64,000 nt of DNA from Mesorhizobium sp. B2-7-2 (lineage in GTDB: Bacteria > Pseudomonadota > Alphaproteobacteria > Rhizobiales > Rhizobiaceae), in contig NZ_VFTZ01000001.1 in NCBI RefSeq assembly GCF_006440775.1, positions 62,001 to 126,000 of the forward strand, in the 5' to 3' direction. Shown piece by piece: positions 17,503 through 26,704 of this stretch. Numbering within the stretch: position 1 is the stretch's first letter; every line of letters begins with the position of its first letter. The notes under the pieces are model-generated. The model did no database searches. It worked only from the letters and a program-made list of their open reading frames with translations, and had not been told where the DNA came from. The position numbers were made by a program, and so were the translations under genes.

Positions 17503-18183
17503 ATGAGCGCCGAGAACACCATCACCGTCGATGTTGTGTCCGATGTCGTCTGCCCCTGGTGCTTTATCGGCCAGAAGCGGCTGGACAAGGCCATCGCTTC
17601 CGCAAGCGACATTGACGTGCGTGTGCGCTGGCGGCCATTCCAGCTCGATCCGACCATCCCGCCAGCCGGCATGGATCGCCGCCAATACATGCTCGGCAAG
17701 TTCGGCAGCGAGGAGCGCATCCATCAGATCCACGCGCGCATCGAGCCGCTCGGCGAAGCCGAGGGCATCAGCTTTGCCTTTGGCGCCATCAAGGTCGCGC
17801 CGAACACGCTCGACGCGCACCGCGTCATCCGCTGGGCGGGCGCAGCCGGCGAGGACGTGCAGAACCGGCTGGTGCGCCGCCTCTTCCAGCTGAATTTCGA
17901 GGAAGGCGTGAACATCGGCGACCATGCCGTGTTGATTACGGCCGCCGGCGAGGCGGGCATGGATGCGTCGGTGGTCGAGACGCTGCTGCCGACCGACGCC
18001 GACGTTGAGGCCGTCCGCAACGAGATCGCCACCGCTTCGCGCATGGGCATCACCGGCGTGCCCTGCTTCCTGCTTGAAGGCAAATATGCCGTGATGGGCG
18101 CGCAGGATGCCGACACGCTTGCCGATGCCATCCGCCAGGTGGCCCAGGCCAAGGCGCGCGGCGAGCTCGAAACCGCGAACTGA
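17503..18183 (+). CDS. DsbA-family oxidoreductase, FrnE-like
   Basis: A 226-residue cytosolic thioredoxin-fold protein. VDVVSDVVCPWCFIGQKRL near residues 9-27 carries the CPWC redox centre and IGQKRL of FrnE-type proteins. GITGVPCFLLEGKYAVMGAQ near the C-terminus provides the cis-proline loop. There is no signal peptide. FrnE homologues are linked to oxidative and cadmium stress in some bacteria. ATG 17503 follows CAGGAGACGAGC, 38 bases after the preceding gene, so the two may be co-transcribed. Confidence 0.92.
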   Translation: MSAENTITVDVVSDVVCPWCFIGQKRLDKAIASASDIDVRVRWRPFQLDPTIPPAGMDRRQYMLGKFGSEERIHQIHARIEPLGEAEGISFAFGAIKVAPNTLDAHRVIRWAGAAGEDVQNRLVRRLFQLNFEEGVNIGDHAVLITAAGEAGMDASVVETLLPTDADVEAVRNEIATASRMGITGVPCFLLEGKYAVMGAQDADTLADAIRQVAQAKARGELETAN

Positions 18184-18189
18184 ATGTTC

Positions 18190-18455
18190 CGTCAGTGCGA
18201 TCCGTAGCCGCCGAACTGACCGCCGCGCGCTTTCCTGAAAATTGTGCTCCTGTTTCGCGGTCGCCTTGGCTTTGCTCAGGAAGAAGCTGTTGCCGTAGCC
18301 AAGCTTGGTCAGATCGCCGCAACAGCCCTGATCGCCGGTACGGCCATGTCCGTTTCGGCAGCGGCGAGATCGCCATCGACAGATACGAGCTGCCAGCAAG
18401 ACCATTTCCGGCCATTTCAGCGCCTCCGGAAAAGACGAATCGCGTAAACCCTGAG
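18190..18455 (-). pseudogene. Possible decayed small coding sequence
   Basis: Within the 577-base gap 18184-18760 the minus strand has a good GGAGG site before ATG 18425, and coding-like fragments in three different frames: MAGNGLAGSSYLSMAISPLP, then GDLTKLGYGNSFFLSKAKAT, then ARGGQFGGYGSH with a stop at 18184. They would need two frameshifts to join. This could be a frameshifted small exported-protein gene, or chance. The remainder (18470-18730) shows a CTTCCC-TTA-GGGAAG hairpin (18554-18568) and no gene. Confidence 0.2.
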
Positions 18456-18730
18456 TAGCTCACCGACGGCAAATTTTCGGTCATTCCGGTCACCGCCAGT
18501 AGCCATCGCGGCCAGCGGACACCTCTTTTTCATTCACAAACCCGTGTTTTCCACTTCCCTTAGGGAAGGTTGCCGGCGGCTGGCGAAAACAGCTCTAACG
18601 AACTGAAATAAAATATGAAATCGCCGCGAGTGGCGATCTCCCGGCGCAGCCTTTCTGTTGCCCTCATGCCACGGCGGGTAACCCTGTTCACATTCGCCGG
18701 CAGAAAATTAATGGAAAATGATCAATTGGT

Positions 18731-18745
18731 GTTACCCTGTGTAAC
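18731..18745. promoter_or_regulatory. GTTAC-N5-GTAAC inverted repeat upstream of the ABC exporter gene
   Basis: GTTACCCTGTGTAAC lies 16 bases before the TTG at 18761. A related GTAACCCTGTTCAC occurs about 55 bases further upstream, near 18677. The shared ACCCTGT suggests a two-site operator. No regulator is assigned. Confidence 0.35.
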
Positions 18746-18760
18746 AAAACTAAGAAAGGT

Positions 18761-20749
18761 TTGGGCGGGATCGTGACTGGGGTCGGTAGACCGCAACGAA
18801 CAGTACCGGAGCAAACATCCAACGAGGCGAAGACCTCGTCACTGACGCCGGTATCGTCGATGCGCACATTCTGGGGGCTGATGCGAGCCTACTGGTTCTC
18901 CGACCGGTGGAAGGAAGCCTGGACCCTCACATTCGTTATCGCGCTGCTGACGGCGTTGTCCAGCAAGGCTGGCGTCTGGTTCGCCTTGGCATTGGGCGAG
19001 CTGGGCAATTCGATCGCCTTCCTCCATGACGCCGCCAACGCCCACCCGTTGCAGACCATTCTGACCAATGCCGGCGTATTGGTGCTGCTGGTCGTGCTGA
19101 AGGATGCCGGCTTCACCGGCGTGCGCAATCTCGTTTCAACGACCTTGCACCGCAAATGGCGGGGCTGGCTGAACAGCCAGTTCAACCAGGCGCTGCTCGA
19201 CGGCAACCATACCCATTTTCATGCGCAGCACGGCTCGGCGGCCGGCGGCATCGTCGCCCCGGACAACATCGACCAGCGCATCCAGGAATCGATCAAGGAC
19301 ATGACCGGCGGCGCCATCGGGCTTGCCATGGGCGTGCTGGGTGTCGCGACTTCGCTCTATTTCATCGGCGAAAACCTGATCGGGTCCTCGGTCGAGGTCA
19401 AGGGCCTGGAATTCCTCGGCGGCTACGGCACCGCGGTGCTGGCTTTCCTCGCCGTCGCCATCTACGTGCCGCTGAACACCTGGATTGCGGTCAAGCTCGG
19501 GCGGCTGCTCGAGCGGCTCAATGTGCGCATGCAGCAGGCCGAGGGCAGCTACCGCAGCGAACTGACGACATTCCTGCGCCGCAGCTTCCACGTCGCCGCC
19601 TCGCATGGCGAGGGCGTGCAAAAGTCGATGCATGACAGGCTCTATGTCGACATCGACAAGACGTGGGGGCGACTCAATATCGTCAACACCAGCTACACGT
19701 CGTTCGAGCTGATCTACAATTTCGTCGGCGCCCGTATTGTTGCCTATTCACCGGGCCTGGTGTCGTTCATCCACAACCGTCTCGATTACAAAGGCTACAT
19801 CACCGGCTCCGAAATGGTCGCCCAGTTGATCAGCCAGTGCTCGTGGTTCATCCATGTGATGCCGGCGATCGCGACGCTCAGGGCCAACAGCCAGCGCGTC
19901 ACCGAACTCGCCAACGCCATCGAGAACGTCCAGCACCCGCGCGAATTCTATCAGCAGACCGGCCGCTCCGACTTCGGCTACGCCACCCAGAACCCGGTGT
20001 TCGGCCTGACCATCCAGAGGCTCGAGCTGGCGCATCAGGGTGAGGACGCGACGCCTTTCCTCAGCGCCGCCAATCTGCGCTTCCGCCGCGGCGAATGGAC
20101 CTTCCTCAAGGGCGAATCCGGCTGCGGCAAGACTTCGCTGATCAAGGCGATCAACGGCCTGTGGCCATATGGCCGCGGCACCATCGTCTTCCCGGAGGGC
20201 GTGACGAGCTTCTACGCTGCTCAGGAGGTCAAGCTGCAGCAGGTCTCGCTGAAGCAGCTCGTCTGCCTGCCTGGTTCAGAGAACGATCACAGCGACACGC
20301 AGGTTGCCGCGGCCCTGCACAAGGCCGGCCTCGGCGACTTCATCGGGCAACTGGCCGACGAAAGCCGCGAGGGCAAGATCTGGGATCAGGTGCTTTCGGG
20401 CGGCCAGAAGCAGAAGCTGGTGGTCGCGCGCATCATCCTGCAGCAGCCGGGACTTCTCTTCCTCGACGAGGCGACCGGTGCGCTCGACCCCGAAGGCAAG
20501 ATCGCCTTCCACCAGGCAATCAAGGACAATTGCCCGAGCGTCACCGTCATCAGCGTCATGCACGAGGCGGTGGCGCCGCGCTCGCTTTCCGGCGAGGAGT
20601 TCTATCACAGCGTGGTTTCGATCGCCGACGGCGTCGCCACCAAGAAGCCGCTCGCGCCCAGCCTGCCGCGCGAGCTCACCACCATTCTCGCCCAGCCGCG
20701 GCCGGTCGAGGACAAGTGGCTGCGCTTCCGCCGCCTGAAGCAGAAATAG
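18761..20749 (+). CDS. SbmA/BacA-related ABC transporter, fused membrane and ATPase domains
   Basis: A 662-residue half-transporter. An ABC_membrane_2-type domain of about six helices spans residues 50-400 (note LHRKWRGWLNSQFNQALLDG and the TDNIDQRI-like PDNIDQRIQESI). The ATPase domain follows, with Walker A GESGCGKTSL, signature LSGGQKQKLVVAR and Walker B LLFLDEATGALDP. The layout is that of YddA/ExsE-type proteins related to the BacA peptide importer, often tied to peptide or very-long-chain lipid handling. The start is TTG 18761 or GTG 18773; the latter has GGGCGGG nearby. Direction of transport is not certain. Confidence 0.9.
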   Translation: MGGIVTGVGRPQRTVPEQTSNEAKTSSLTPVSSMRTFWGLMRAYWFSDRWKEAWTLTFVIALLTALSSKAGVWFALALGELGNSIAFLHDAANAHPLQTILTNAGVLVLLVVLKDAGFTGVRNLVSTTLHRKWRGWLNSQFNQALLDGNHTHFHAQHGSAAGGIVAPDNIDQRIQESIKDMTGGAIGLAMGVLGVATSLYFIGENLIGSSVEVKGLEFLGGYGTAVLAFLAVAIYVPLNTWIAVKLGRLLERLNVRMQQAEGSYRSELTTFLRRSFHVAASHGEGVQKSMHDRLYVDIDKTWGRLNIVNTSYTSFELIYNFVGARIVAYSPGLVSFIHNRLDYKGYITGSEMVAQLISQCSWFIHVMPAIATLRANSQRVTELANAIENVQHPREFYQQTGRSDFGYATQNPVFGLTIQRLELAHQGEDATPFLSAANLRFRRGEWTFLKGESGCGKTSLIKAINGLWPYGRGTIVFPEGVTSFYAAQEVKLQQVSLKQLVCLPGSENDHSDTQVAAALHKAGLGDFIGQLADESREGKIWDQVLSGGQKQKLVVARIILQQPGLLFLDEATGALDPEGKIAFHQAIKDNCPSVTVISVMHEAVAPRSLSGEEFYHSVVSIADGVATKKPLAPSLPRELTTILAQPRPVEDKWLRFRRLKQK

Positions 20750-20855
20750 CAGTTATACCAAGCGTTTGACCGGCGACCGTAGCCCGGCTCGGGCTGCGTT
20801 CGATCACAGTCTCGCGATCCGGCTTCCCCGCATCGATTTTCGGTGCCCTTCGCGA

Positions 20856-20883
20856 TTGACTCGGCAAAAACCCCTCCTATGTT
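20856..20883 (+). promoter_or_regulatory. Candidate sigma-70 promoter of mgtE
   Basis: TTGACT (20856-20861) and TATGTT (20878-20883) are separated by 16 bases. They would place the transcription start about 140 bases upstream of the mgtE ATG, leaving a long leader that contains the hairpin at 20972. Confidence 0.45.
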
Positions 20884-20971
20884 GCGCCCGCTCGCAGAAT
20901 TCATGCGCGAACCCGGCGAGCAGAAAGGTCAACCCGCCATGCCTGGCGACAGTCACAGTCGAACGCAACCG

Positions 20972-21016
20972 CCGTCCGCCCTGACGTGACCTGACGGCTC
21001 ACGTCCTGCCGGACGG
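20972..21016 (+). promoter_or_regulatory. Two-tier hairpin in the mgtE leader, adjacent to the ribosome site
   Basis: CCGTCCG (20972-20978) pairs with CGGACGG (21010-21016), and inside it GACGTGA (20983-20989) pairs with TCACGTC (20999-21005). AAGGAG of the mgtE ribosome site begins at 21018, one base past the stem. There is no T-run, so it is not a terminator. Its position suggests control of translation initiation, possibly by magnesium. It does not match the M-box consensus I know. Confidence 0.5.
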
Positions 21017-21029
21017 CAAGGAGTGAGCC

Positions 21030-22394
21030 ATGAACGAATTCGCCCCTGTATCGGACGACGAAGCAATCGCCGTCGCCCGTGTTCTTGCCAACGATCACGT
21101 CGCCGACGTCGTTGAAGCCCTCAACCATGAATCCCGCGAGACGGCCATCGAGCTTCTCTGCGCCGTGCCGTTCGAGCGGCTGGTCGACATCTTCGACCAG
21201 CCCGAACTCGAAGCAGCAACCGAGCTTGCCGAGGCCCTGCCGCGCCCGAAGGCGAGCAAGCTCCTGACCGCCATGTCGGTCGATCGCGCCGCCGACATCC
21301 TGCGCGAGCTGGACGAGCCGGCCCGCTCGGAGCTGCTCGGCGCCTTGGCGCCGCCGCTGCGCGCGACGCTGCTGTCCATCCTGGGATATCCGGAAGGCAG
21401 CGCCGCCTCGATCATGACGACCGAATTCGTCAGCGTGCCCTCAGACTGGACCGTTGGGCGCACGCTCGACCATATCCGAAAGGTCGAGCGCAGCCGCGAG
21501 ACCATCTACGCCATCTACATCGTCGACCCGGAGACGCATCTTTTGCTGCGGGCGACCGGATTGCGCCGGCTGATCACCGGCAATCCGGAGGATTCGATCC
21601 TGTCCGTGGCGCCCGATCGCATGCCGGTGGCGGTGACGCCGCTCACCGATCGCGAGACCCTGGCGCAGACCATCTCCAAATACGACCTGCTCGCCTTGCC
21701 TGTCGTCGACCACGGCAAGCTCCTCGGCATCGTCACCATCGACGACATCATCGACACGATGATCGAGGAGACGACCGAGGACGCGCACCGCTTCGGCGGC
21801 ATGGAGGCGCTGGACGAGCCCTATATGAAGATGAGCTTCCTCGCCATGATCCAGAAGCGCGCCGGCTGGCTTTGCGCGCTGTTCCTCAGCGAGATGCTGA
21901 CGGCCAACGCCATGCAGAGCTACGAGGGCGAGCTGGAGAAGGCGATCGTGCTGACGCTGTTCATCCCGCTGATCATGAGCTCCGGCGGCAACTCCGGCTC
22001 GCAGGCGACCTCGCTCGTCATCCGCGCGCTGGCGCTGCGCGAGATCGGGCTGCGCGACTGGTGGCGGGTGGCGCTGCGCGAGCTGCCGACCGGTCTGGTG
22101 CTCGGCTCGATCCTCGGCATCGTCGGCATCTGCCGCATCGCGCTCTGGCAGTATTTCGGCCTCTACGACTACGGCCCGCACTGGATGCTGATCGCGGCGA
22201 CGGTAGGCGCGGCGCTGGTCGGCATCGTCACCTTCGGCTCGCTGTCGGGATCGATGCTGCCCTTCGCGCTGAAGCGCATCGGCTTCGACCCGGCGAGCGC
22301 CTCGGCGCCGTTCGTCGCCACGCTGGTCGATGTCACCGGGCTGATCATCTACTTCTCGGTGGCGCTTATAATCCTGCGCGGCACGCTTCTGTAG
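21030..22394 (+). CDS. mgtE: Magnesium transporter MgtE
   Basis: A 454-residue MgtE channel. The cytoplasmic N domain occupies residues about 20-135, a CBS pair about 140-260 (EDSILSVAPDRMPVAVTPLT, IVTIDDIIDTMIEE), and the membrane domain about 280-454. The membrane part has GNSGSQATSLVIRALALREI, the pore-lining signature. MgtE conducts Mg2+ and is gated by Mg2+ binding to the N and CBS domains. Length is normal. The ATG follows AAGGAG. Confidence 0.96.
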   Translation: MNEFAPVSDDEAIAVARVLANDHVADVVEALNHESRETAIELLCAVPFERLVDIFDQPELEAATELAEALPRPKASKLLTAMSVDRAADILRELDEPARSELLGALAPPLRATLLSILGYPEGSAASIMTTEFVSVPSDWTVGRTLDHIRKVERSRETIYAIYIVDPETHLLLRATGLRRLITGNPEDSILSVAPDRMPVAVTPLTDRETLAQTISKYDLLALPVVDHGKLLGIVTIDDIIDTMIEETTEDAHRFGGMEALDEPYMKMSFLAMIQKRAGWLCALFLSEMLTANAMQSYEGELEKAIVLTLFIPLIMSSGGNSGSQATSLVIRALALREIGLRDWWRVALRELPTGLVLGSILGIVGICRIALWQYFGLYDYGPHWMLIAATVGAALVGIVTFGSLSGSMLPFALKRIGFDPASASAPFVATLVDVTGLIIYFSVALIILRGTLL

Positions 22395-22402
22395 GAACAT
22401 CT

Positions 22403-22433
22403 CGACGGCCACCGGCATCGCCGGCGGCCGTCG
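22403..22433. terminator. GC hairpin between mgtE and gor
   Basis: CGACGGCC (22403-22410) pairs with GGCCGTCG (22426-22433), with an inner CCGG/CCGG stem. It lies in the 54-base gap between the two converging genes. There is no strong T-run, so termination may be partial. Confidence 0.6.
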
Positions 22434-22448
22434 CATCCCGCGATCCGG

Positions 22449-23837
22449 TCAGACCCGTTCGCCGTTCTTCACGCGATAAGTCGGCTTGTACATCGTCACC
22501 AGTTCCTCGGCCGCGGTCGGATGCACGGCCATGGTGCGGTCGAAATCGTCCTTGGTCAGGCCAGCCTTCAGCGGAATGCCGAGAAGCTGCGCCATCTCGC
22601 CGGCATCGGGGCCTAGAATATGGGCGCCGATCACCTTCCTGGATACGCCGTCGACCACCAGCTTGATAAGCATCTTCTCGTCGCGGCCAGACAGCGTGTG
22701 GCGCATCGGACGGAAGGATGCGCGGTAGACCTCGACATCCGGATAGCGCTCGATCGCGTCGTCTTCCGACAGGCCGACGGTGCCGATCTCCGGCTGCGAG
22801 AATACCGCCGTCGGAATGGTGTCGTGGTCCGGCGCTGTCGGGTTGTCCTTGAAGGCCGTCTCGACGAAGCACATCGCCTCATGGATCGCCACCGGCGTCA
22901 GTTGCACGCGATGCGTGACGTCGCCGATCGCCCAGATGTTATCGACATTGGTGCGCGAATATTTGTCCACGACGATCGCGCCCGTCTTGCTGAGTTCGAC
23001 GCCGACGCCTTCCAGGCCCATATTCTCGGTATTGGGGATACGCCCGATCGCCAGCATCACCTGGTCGACCGTCAGTGTCTCGCCAGTGGTGAGCTGCGCG
23101 TCCAGCTTGCCCTCCGGTGTCTTGCGCACCGATTCCGAAACCGCGTGGCAAAGAATCCTGATGCCTTTCCTCTCCATTGTCTCGTGCAGCGAGCGGCGCA
23201 GGTCCATGTCGAAGCGGCTCAGAATCTCCTGGCCGCGATAGACCAGCGTGGTGTCGACGCCCAGGCCGTGGAAAATGTTGGCGAATTCGACGGCGATGTA
23301 GCCGCCGCCCTCGATCATGATCGCCTTCGGCAGCTCCTTGAGATCGAAGGCCTCGTTGGAAAAGATGCAATATTCATGGCCCGGCAGCGCCGGATGCGGC
23401 GCCGGACGCCCGCCGGTGGCGATCAGGATCTGGTCGGCGCTGACCGTGCGGTCCTCGGCAACCAGATAGATGCTGTGCGTGTCGACGAGCACTGCGCGTG
23501 AATGGAAGGTCTCGCCGCCGGAGCCTTCTACATTCTTCTTGTAGATCGCTTCGAGCCGCGCGATCTCCTTGTCCTTGTTGGCGACCAGTGTCGGCCAGTC
23601 GAAGCTCGCCTCGGGCACCGTCCAGCCATAGCCGGCGGCATCGGCGAAATGCTCGGGAAATTGCGAAGCATAGACATAGAGCTTCTTCGGCACGCAGCCG
23701 CGAATGACGCAGGTGCCGCCGAAGCGGTATTCCTCAGCGATGGCCACGCGCTTGCCGAGAGCCGCCGCCACCCGGGCCGCCCTTACCCCGCCGGAGCCGC
23801 CGCCGATGACGAACAGATCATAGTCATAAGCGGCCAT
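22449..23837 (-). CDS. gor: Glutathione-disulfide reductase
   Basis: A 462-residue class I pyridine nucleotide-disulfide oxidoreductase that regenerates reduced glutathione with NADPH. The FAD motif is VIGGGSGGVRAARVAAALG and the redox pair is C43-VIRG-C48 within GGTCVIRGCVPKK. The NAD(P) motif IEGGGYIAVEFANIFHGLG follows, and the C-terminal dimer domain ends with MAVHPTAAEELVTM, which contains the catalytic His-Glu. It is downstream of rpiA and a DUF2059 gene on the same strand, a common Rhizobiales order. Confidence 0.96.
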   Translation of the reverse strand: MAAYDYDLFVIGGGSGGVRAARVAAALGKRVAIAEEYRFGGTCVIRGCVPKKLYVYASQFPEHFADAAGYGWTVPEASFDWPTLVANKDKEIARLEAIYKKNVEGSGGETFHSRAVLVDTHSIYLVAEDRTVSADQILIATGGRPAPHPALPGHEYCIFSNEAFDLKELPKAIMIEGGGYIAVEFANIFHGLGVDTTLVYRGQEILSRFDMDLRRSLHETMERKGIRILCHAVSESVRKTPEGKLDAQLTTGETLTVDQVMLAIGRIPNTENMGLEGVGVELSKTGAIVVDKYSRTNVDNIWAIGDVTHRVQLTPVAIHEAMCFVETAFKDNPTAPDHDTIPTAVFSQPEIGTVGLSEDDAIERYPDVEVYRASFRPMRHTLSGRDEKMLIKLVVDGVSRKVIGAHILGPDAGEMAQLLGIPLKAGLTKDDFDRTMAVHPTAAEELVTMYKPTYRVKNGERV

Positions 23838-23892
23838 CGCTTGGGCTCCTGCGGATGAGAAAGACGGAGGTCAGAGGTAGGCTGCCAAGCGG

Positions 23893-23923
23893 CAAAAGAA
23901 AAGCCCGGGCAAACCCGGGCTTT
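23893..23923 (-). terminator. Intrinsic terminator after the DUF2059 gene
   Basis: AAAGCCCGGG (23900-23909) and CCCGGGCTTT (23914-23923) form a perfect 10-bp stem. On the minus strand it is followed by TCTTTTGCC. It separates the rpiA-DUF2059 unit from gor. Confidence 0.85.
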
Positions 23924-23955
23924 GTGGTCCAGCCGCAGTCGGCGGATCGACACGA

Positions 23956-24555
23956 TCAGTTCTGCGAATCGTCAGCCGGAGCCGAATTGTCTGCCGGAGC
24001 GGAACCATCGGCGGGTGCGGCGGCGGCCGGAGCCGGCGCTGCCGGCGCCGCTGCCTTGGCGGCGGCCGCAAGCGTCTCGCCGACCTGCTGGGCGAGATCG
24101 CGGGCAACGCCATTTTGCCAGATGTCGGCAGCCTTGACGAGGTCGCGCGTCACCGCAGGGCCGCTATCCAGCAGCTTCTTGCCGGCCTCGGAGCTGTAGA
24201 AGGCGGCGATATCGTTGAGGTCCTTCTCGGAGAACACCTTGGCATAGGCCATGGCCGCCTCCTTTTCCAAGTCGGCGCGCCGCGAGGCCATGCCAAGCGC
24301 CTTCTCGGTCACGGTCTTGCCGATCAGTTCCTGCATGTCGGGGTTTTTCTGGATGAGCTGCGACTCCAGCGCTCCGGCCGCCTGCGGCAGGATGTTGTCG
24401 AACGAGTCCGTGGCATGGATCGCCGCGACAGCCGCGCGAGCGGCCTTCAGATGCGATTCGCTGATGTCCTGCGCAAACACCGGTGACGACAGCGCAAGGA
24501 CGGCCGAGGCCGCCAGAAGCGTCGAAAAGCGGCGAACTCGTTTAGGCAAAATCAT
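23956..24555 (-). CDS. Secreted DUF2059 domain protein
   Basis: A 199-residue exported protein: signal peptide up to VFAQ, then an all-helical DUF2059 domain (IQKNPDMQELIGKTVTEKAL, AKVFSEKDLNDIAAFYSSEA, GKKLLDSGPAV). The last 40 residues are a low-complexity Ala/Pro/Asp tail (APAAAAPADGSAPADNSAP). The function is unknown. It starts 21 bases after rpiA, so the two are co-transcribed, and a terminator follows it. Confidence 0.9.
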   Translation of the reverse strand: MILPKRVRRFSTLLAASAVLALSSPVFAQDISESHLKAARAAVAAIHATDSFDNILPQAAGALESQLIQKNPDMQELIGKTVTEKALGMASRRADLEKEAAMAYAKVFSEKDLNDIAAFYSSEAGKKLLDSGPAVTRDLVKAADIWQNGVARDLAQQVGETLAAAAKAAAPAAPAPAAAAPADGSAPADNSAPADDSQN

Positions 24556-24576
24556 AGTCGGTAGAACTCCCTGGTT

Positions 24577-25272
24577 TCAGGCTGCATGGACGGTTTCGAT
24601 ACCGTCGCCGCCGGCGATGATGGCCGTTGACGCCAGCCCGATGAATAGACCGTGCTCGACAACGCCTGGAACGGCGAAGAGAGCATTCGACAGCGCTCTT
24701 GTATCCGGAATGCGGCCAAAAGATGCATCGAGGATAAAGTGGCCGCCGTCTGTAACAAATGGCTGGCTTCCCGTCATCCTCAATGTAACCGGGCCGGAAA
24801 GGCCGAGACCTGCCGCGGCGGCGCGTACCGCGATCTCGGTGGCGCGCAGGCCGAATTTGTTGACCTCGATCGGCAGCGGGAACCGGCCGAGGGTTTCGAC
24901 CATCTTGGATTTGTCGGCAATCACGATCATGCGCTCGGACGCCGCCGCGACGATCTTCTCGCGCAGCAGCGCGCCGCCGCCGCCCTTGATCAGGGTCAGC
25001 TCCGGGTCGACCTCGTCGGCGCCGTCGACGGTGAGGTCGAGCTCGGGTGTTTCTTCCAGTGTAGACAGCGGCACGCCGAGCTCGCGGCAGAGCGCTGCGG
25101 TGCGCTCGGAAGTCGGCACGCCGATGACCTTGAGGCCGGTCGCAACCTTCTCGGCCAGCAGCCGCACGAATTCTTCGGCCGTGGTGCCGGTGCCGATGCC
25201 GAGCCGCATGCCGCTGCCGACATAGGCGAGCGCTGCCCGCGCGGCCTCGACCTTCAACTGCCTTGCATCCAT
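24577..25272 (-). CDS. rpiA: Ribose-5-phosphate isomerase A
   Basis: A 231-residue RpiA that interconverts ribose-5-phosphate and ribulose-5-phosphate in the pentose phosphate pathway. [20 protein letters not shown] forms the phosphate loop. [20 protein letters not shown] and [10 protein letters not shown] carry the catalytic Asp and Glu/Lys residues. [19 protein letters not shown] completes the active site. It is the first gene of the rpiA-DUF2059 unit. Confidence 0.96.
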   Translation of the reverse strand: MDARQLKVEAARAALAYVGSGMRLGIGTGTTAEEFVRLLAEKVATGLKVIGVPTSERTAALCRELGVPLSTLEETPELDLTVDGADEVDPELTLIKGGGGALLREKIVAAASERMIVIADKSKMVETLGRFPLPIEVNKFGLRATEIAVRAAAAGLGLSGPVTLRMTGSQPFVTDGGHFILDASFGRIPDTRALSNALFAVPGVVEHGLFIGLASTAIIAGGDGIETVHAA

Positions 25273-25432
25273 GGGGAGCCCCGATTTCGCCGGTTTCGCG
25301 CGCCTCCTAGCATTTTTGCCTGTCCCGTCAAAGGCTCGCCCTCAAAGGCTCTGTGGACCGATCGAGGCTTCTTGCTTGAACTTGGGCCAGCCTGTATCGG
25401 CTGCGGCAACGCAATTGCCGCAGGACCCACCC

Positions 25433-26113
25433 ATGACCCCCCCCATCATCGTCTTCGACCTGGATGGAACGCTGATCGACACCGCGCCCGACCTGCTCGA
25501 CAGCCTCAACCACAGCCTGGCGGCAAGCGATCTTGCCGCTGTCGATGAAGCCGGCTTCAGACGCTTCGTCGGCCATGGCGGCCGCGTGATGATCGAACGT
25601 GCGCATGTCGCGCAGAACAAGGCCCTGGTGGCCGAAGAGCACGACCGGCTGCTGAAGCTGTTCCTCGACCATTACACGCTGAACATTCCCGGCAAGTCCC
25701 GTCCCTATCCGGGCGTCATCGCCGCGCTCGACCGTTTCCAGGCAGCCGGCTATTTGATGGCGGTCTGCACCAACAAATACGAAGCCAATTCCGCGACGCT
25801 GATCGGCGCGCTGGGCCTGTCGAACTATTTTGCCGCGATCTGCGGCCAGGACACTTTTGCTTTCCGCAAACCCGATCCGCGCCACCTCACCGAGACGATC
25901 CGCCTGGCCGGCGGCGATGCGGAGAACGCCTTGATGATCGGCGATTCGCAGACCGACATCGACACCGCCAAGGCAGCCGGCGTTCCGGTGGTCGCGGTCG
26001 ATTTCGGCTACACCGACCGCCATGTGCGCGAATTCGAGCCAACTCTGGTGATCTCGCATTTCGACACGCTGACGCCGCAACTGGCCGAGCGGTTGATCGC
26101 GGCGGCACGCTGA
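25433..26113 (+). CDS. gph: Phosphoglycolate phosphatase-like HAD hydrolase
   Basis: A 226-residue HAD-superfamily phosphatase. Motif I is IVFDLDGTLIDTAPDL (nucleophile Asp and general acid Asp), motif II AVCTNKYEAN, motif III FRKPDP, and motif IV MIGDSQTDIDTAKAAGVP. The helical cap and LVISHFDTL tail match Gph. It would remove 2-phosphoglycolate formed by oxidative DNA repair or photorespiration-type reactions. The frame is open upstream to 25271, but ATG 25433 starts the domain. It is divergent from rpiA. Confidence 0.9.
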   Translation: MTPPIIVFDLDGTLIDTAPDLLDSLNHSLAASDLAAVDEAGFRRFVGHGGRVMIERAHVAQNKALVAEEHDRLLKLFLDHYTLNIPGKSRPYPGVIAALDRFQAAGYLMAVCTNKYEANSATLIGALGLSNYFAAICGQDTFAFRKPDPRHLTETIRLAGGDAENALMIGDSQTDIDTAKAAGVPVVAVDFGYTDRHVREFEPTLVISHFDTLTPQLAERLIAAAR

Positions 26114-26239
26114 GCGGGACTCGGATCGGACGGTTGACAAACCGGAAACTGGTCCGCGCGATAAGCTTGGCACATCGCCTTGACTTCGCGCACCCGCCTC
26201 CCTTATATCGCGGCTCGCTTCGGCCTTCGGGCCCAAGGC

Positions 26240-26314
26240 GGGCGATTAGCTCAGCGGGAGAGCACACCCTTCACACGGGTGGGGTCGCAGGTTCAATCCC
26301 TGCATCGCCCACCA
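26240..26314 (+). tRNA. tRNA-Val (anticodon CAC)
   Basis: The acceptor stem GGGCGAT (26240-26246) pairs with ATCGCCC (26304-26310), followed by A311-type discriminator A26311 and encoded CCA. D arm TTAGCTCAGCGGGAGAGC. The anticodon stem CACCC/GGGTG encloses TTCACAC, giving CAC. The T-loop GGTTCAATCC is canonical. A short hairpin (ATCCAAC/GTTGGAT) follows at 26314-26338. Confidence 0.97.
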
Positions 26315-26400
26315 TCCAACTTCCTGAATGAGTTGGATGATCCAGCCCACCAATTCACAGTCATCGCTACGTGCGCAGCTGGCCTGGACGGCGCTGGCGC

Positions 26401-26571
26401 CTAAATCAGCCCTCTCCTCACATTCATGCGCGTCACGGCGGTCACCAGAATGGCGCCGGTCATGAAGTAAAGCGTGGCGATGATGTGGCCCTGGTGAAAA
26501 TGCAGCCCGGCAAACAGCAGGGCCGTGACCACGGCAAGGAAGGCGATGACGCGGGAGAATGCATCGGGCAT
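26401..26571 (-). CDS. Small two-helix membrane protein, unknown
   Basis: A 56-residue protein with two hydrophobic segments (VIAFLAVVTALLFAGLHF and IATLYFMTGAILVTAVT) and a basic C-terminus (RMNVRRGLI). I prefer ATG 26571; a longer frame reaches 26610. I do not recognise the family. Short proteins of this layout are common in rhizobial genomes. It stands alone between tRNA-Val and the MBL gene. Confidence 0.5.
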   Translation of the reverse strand: MPDAFSRVIAFLAVVTALLFAGLHFHQGHIIATLYFMTGAILVTAVTRMNVRRGLI

Positions 26572-26704
26572 GGGGCGACCTTGTGCAATGTGTTGAGTGG
26601 CCGCCCTCACTCAGCCGAGTGTTCCATAAATCGGTTTTCGATTTTTCGCAATCGGCCTTGAGGCCGGACTGATCAGCGCCTGCCGCGGCGGCGCTCCGGT
26701 GGTC

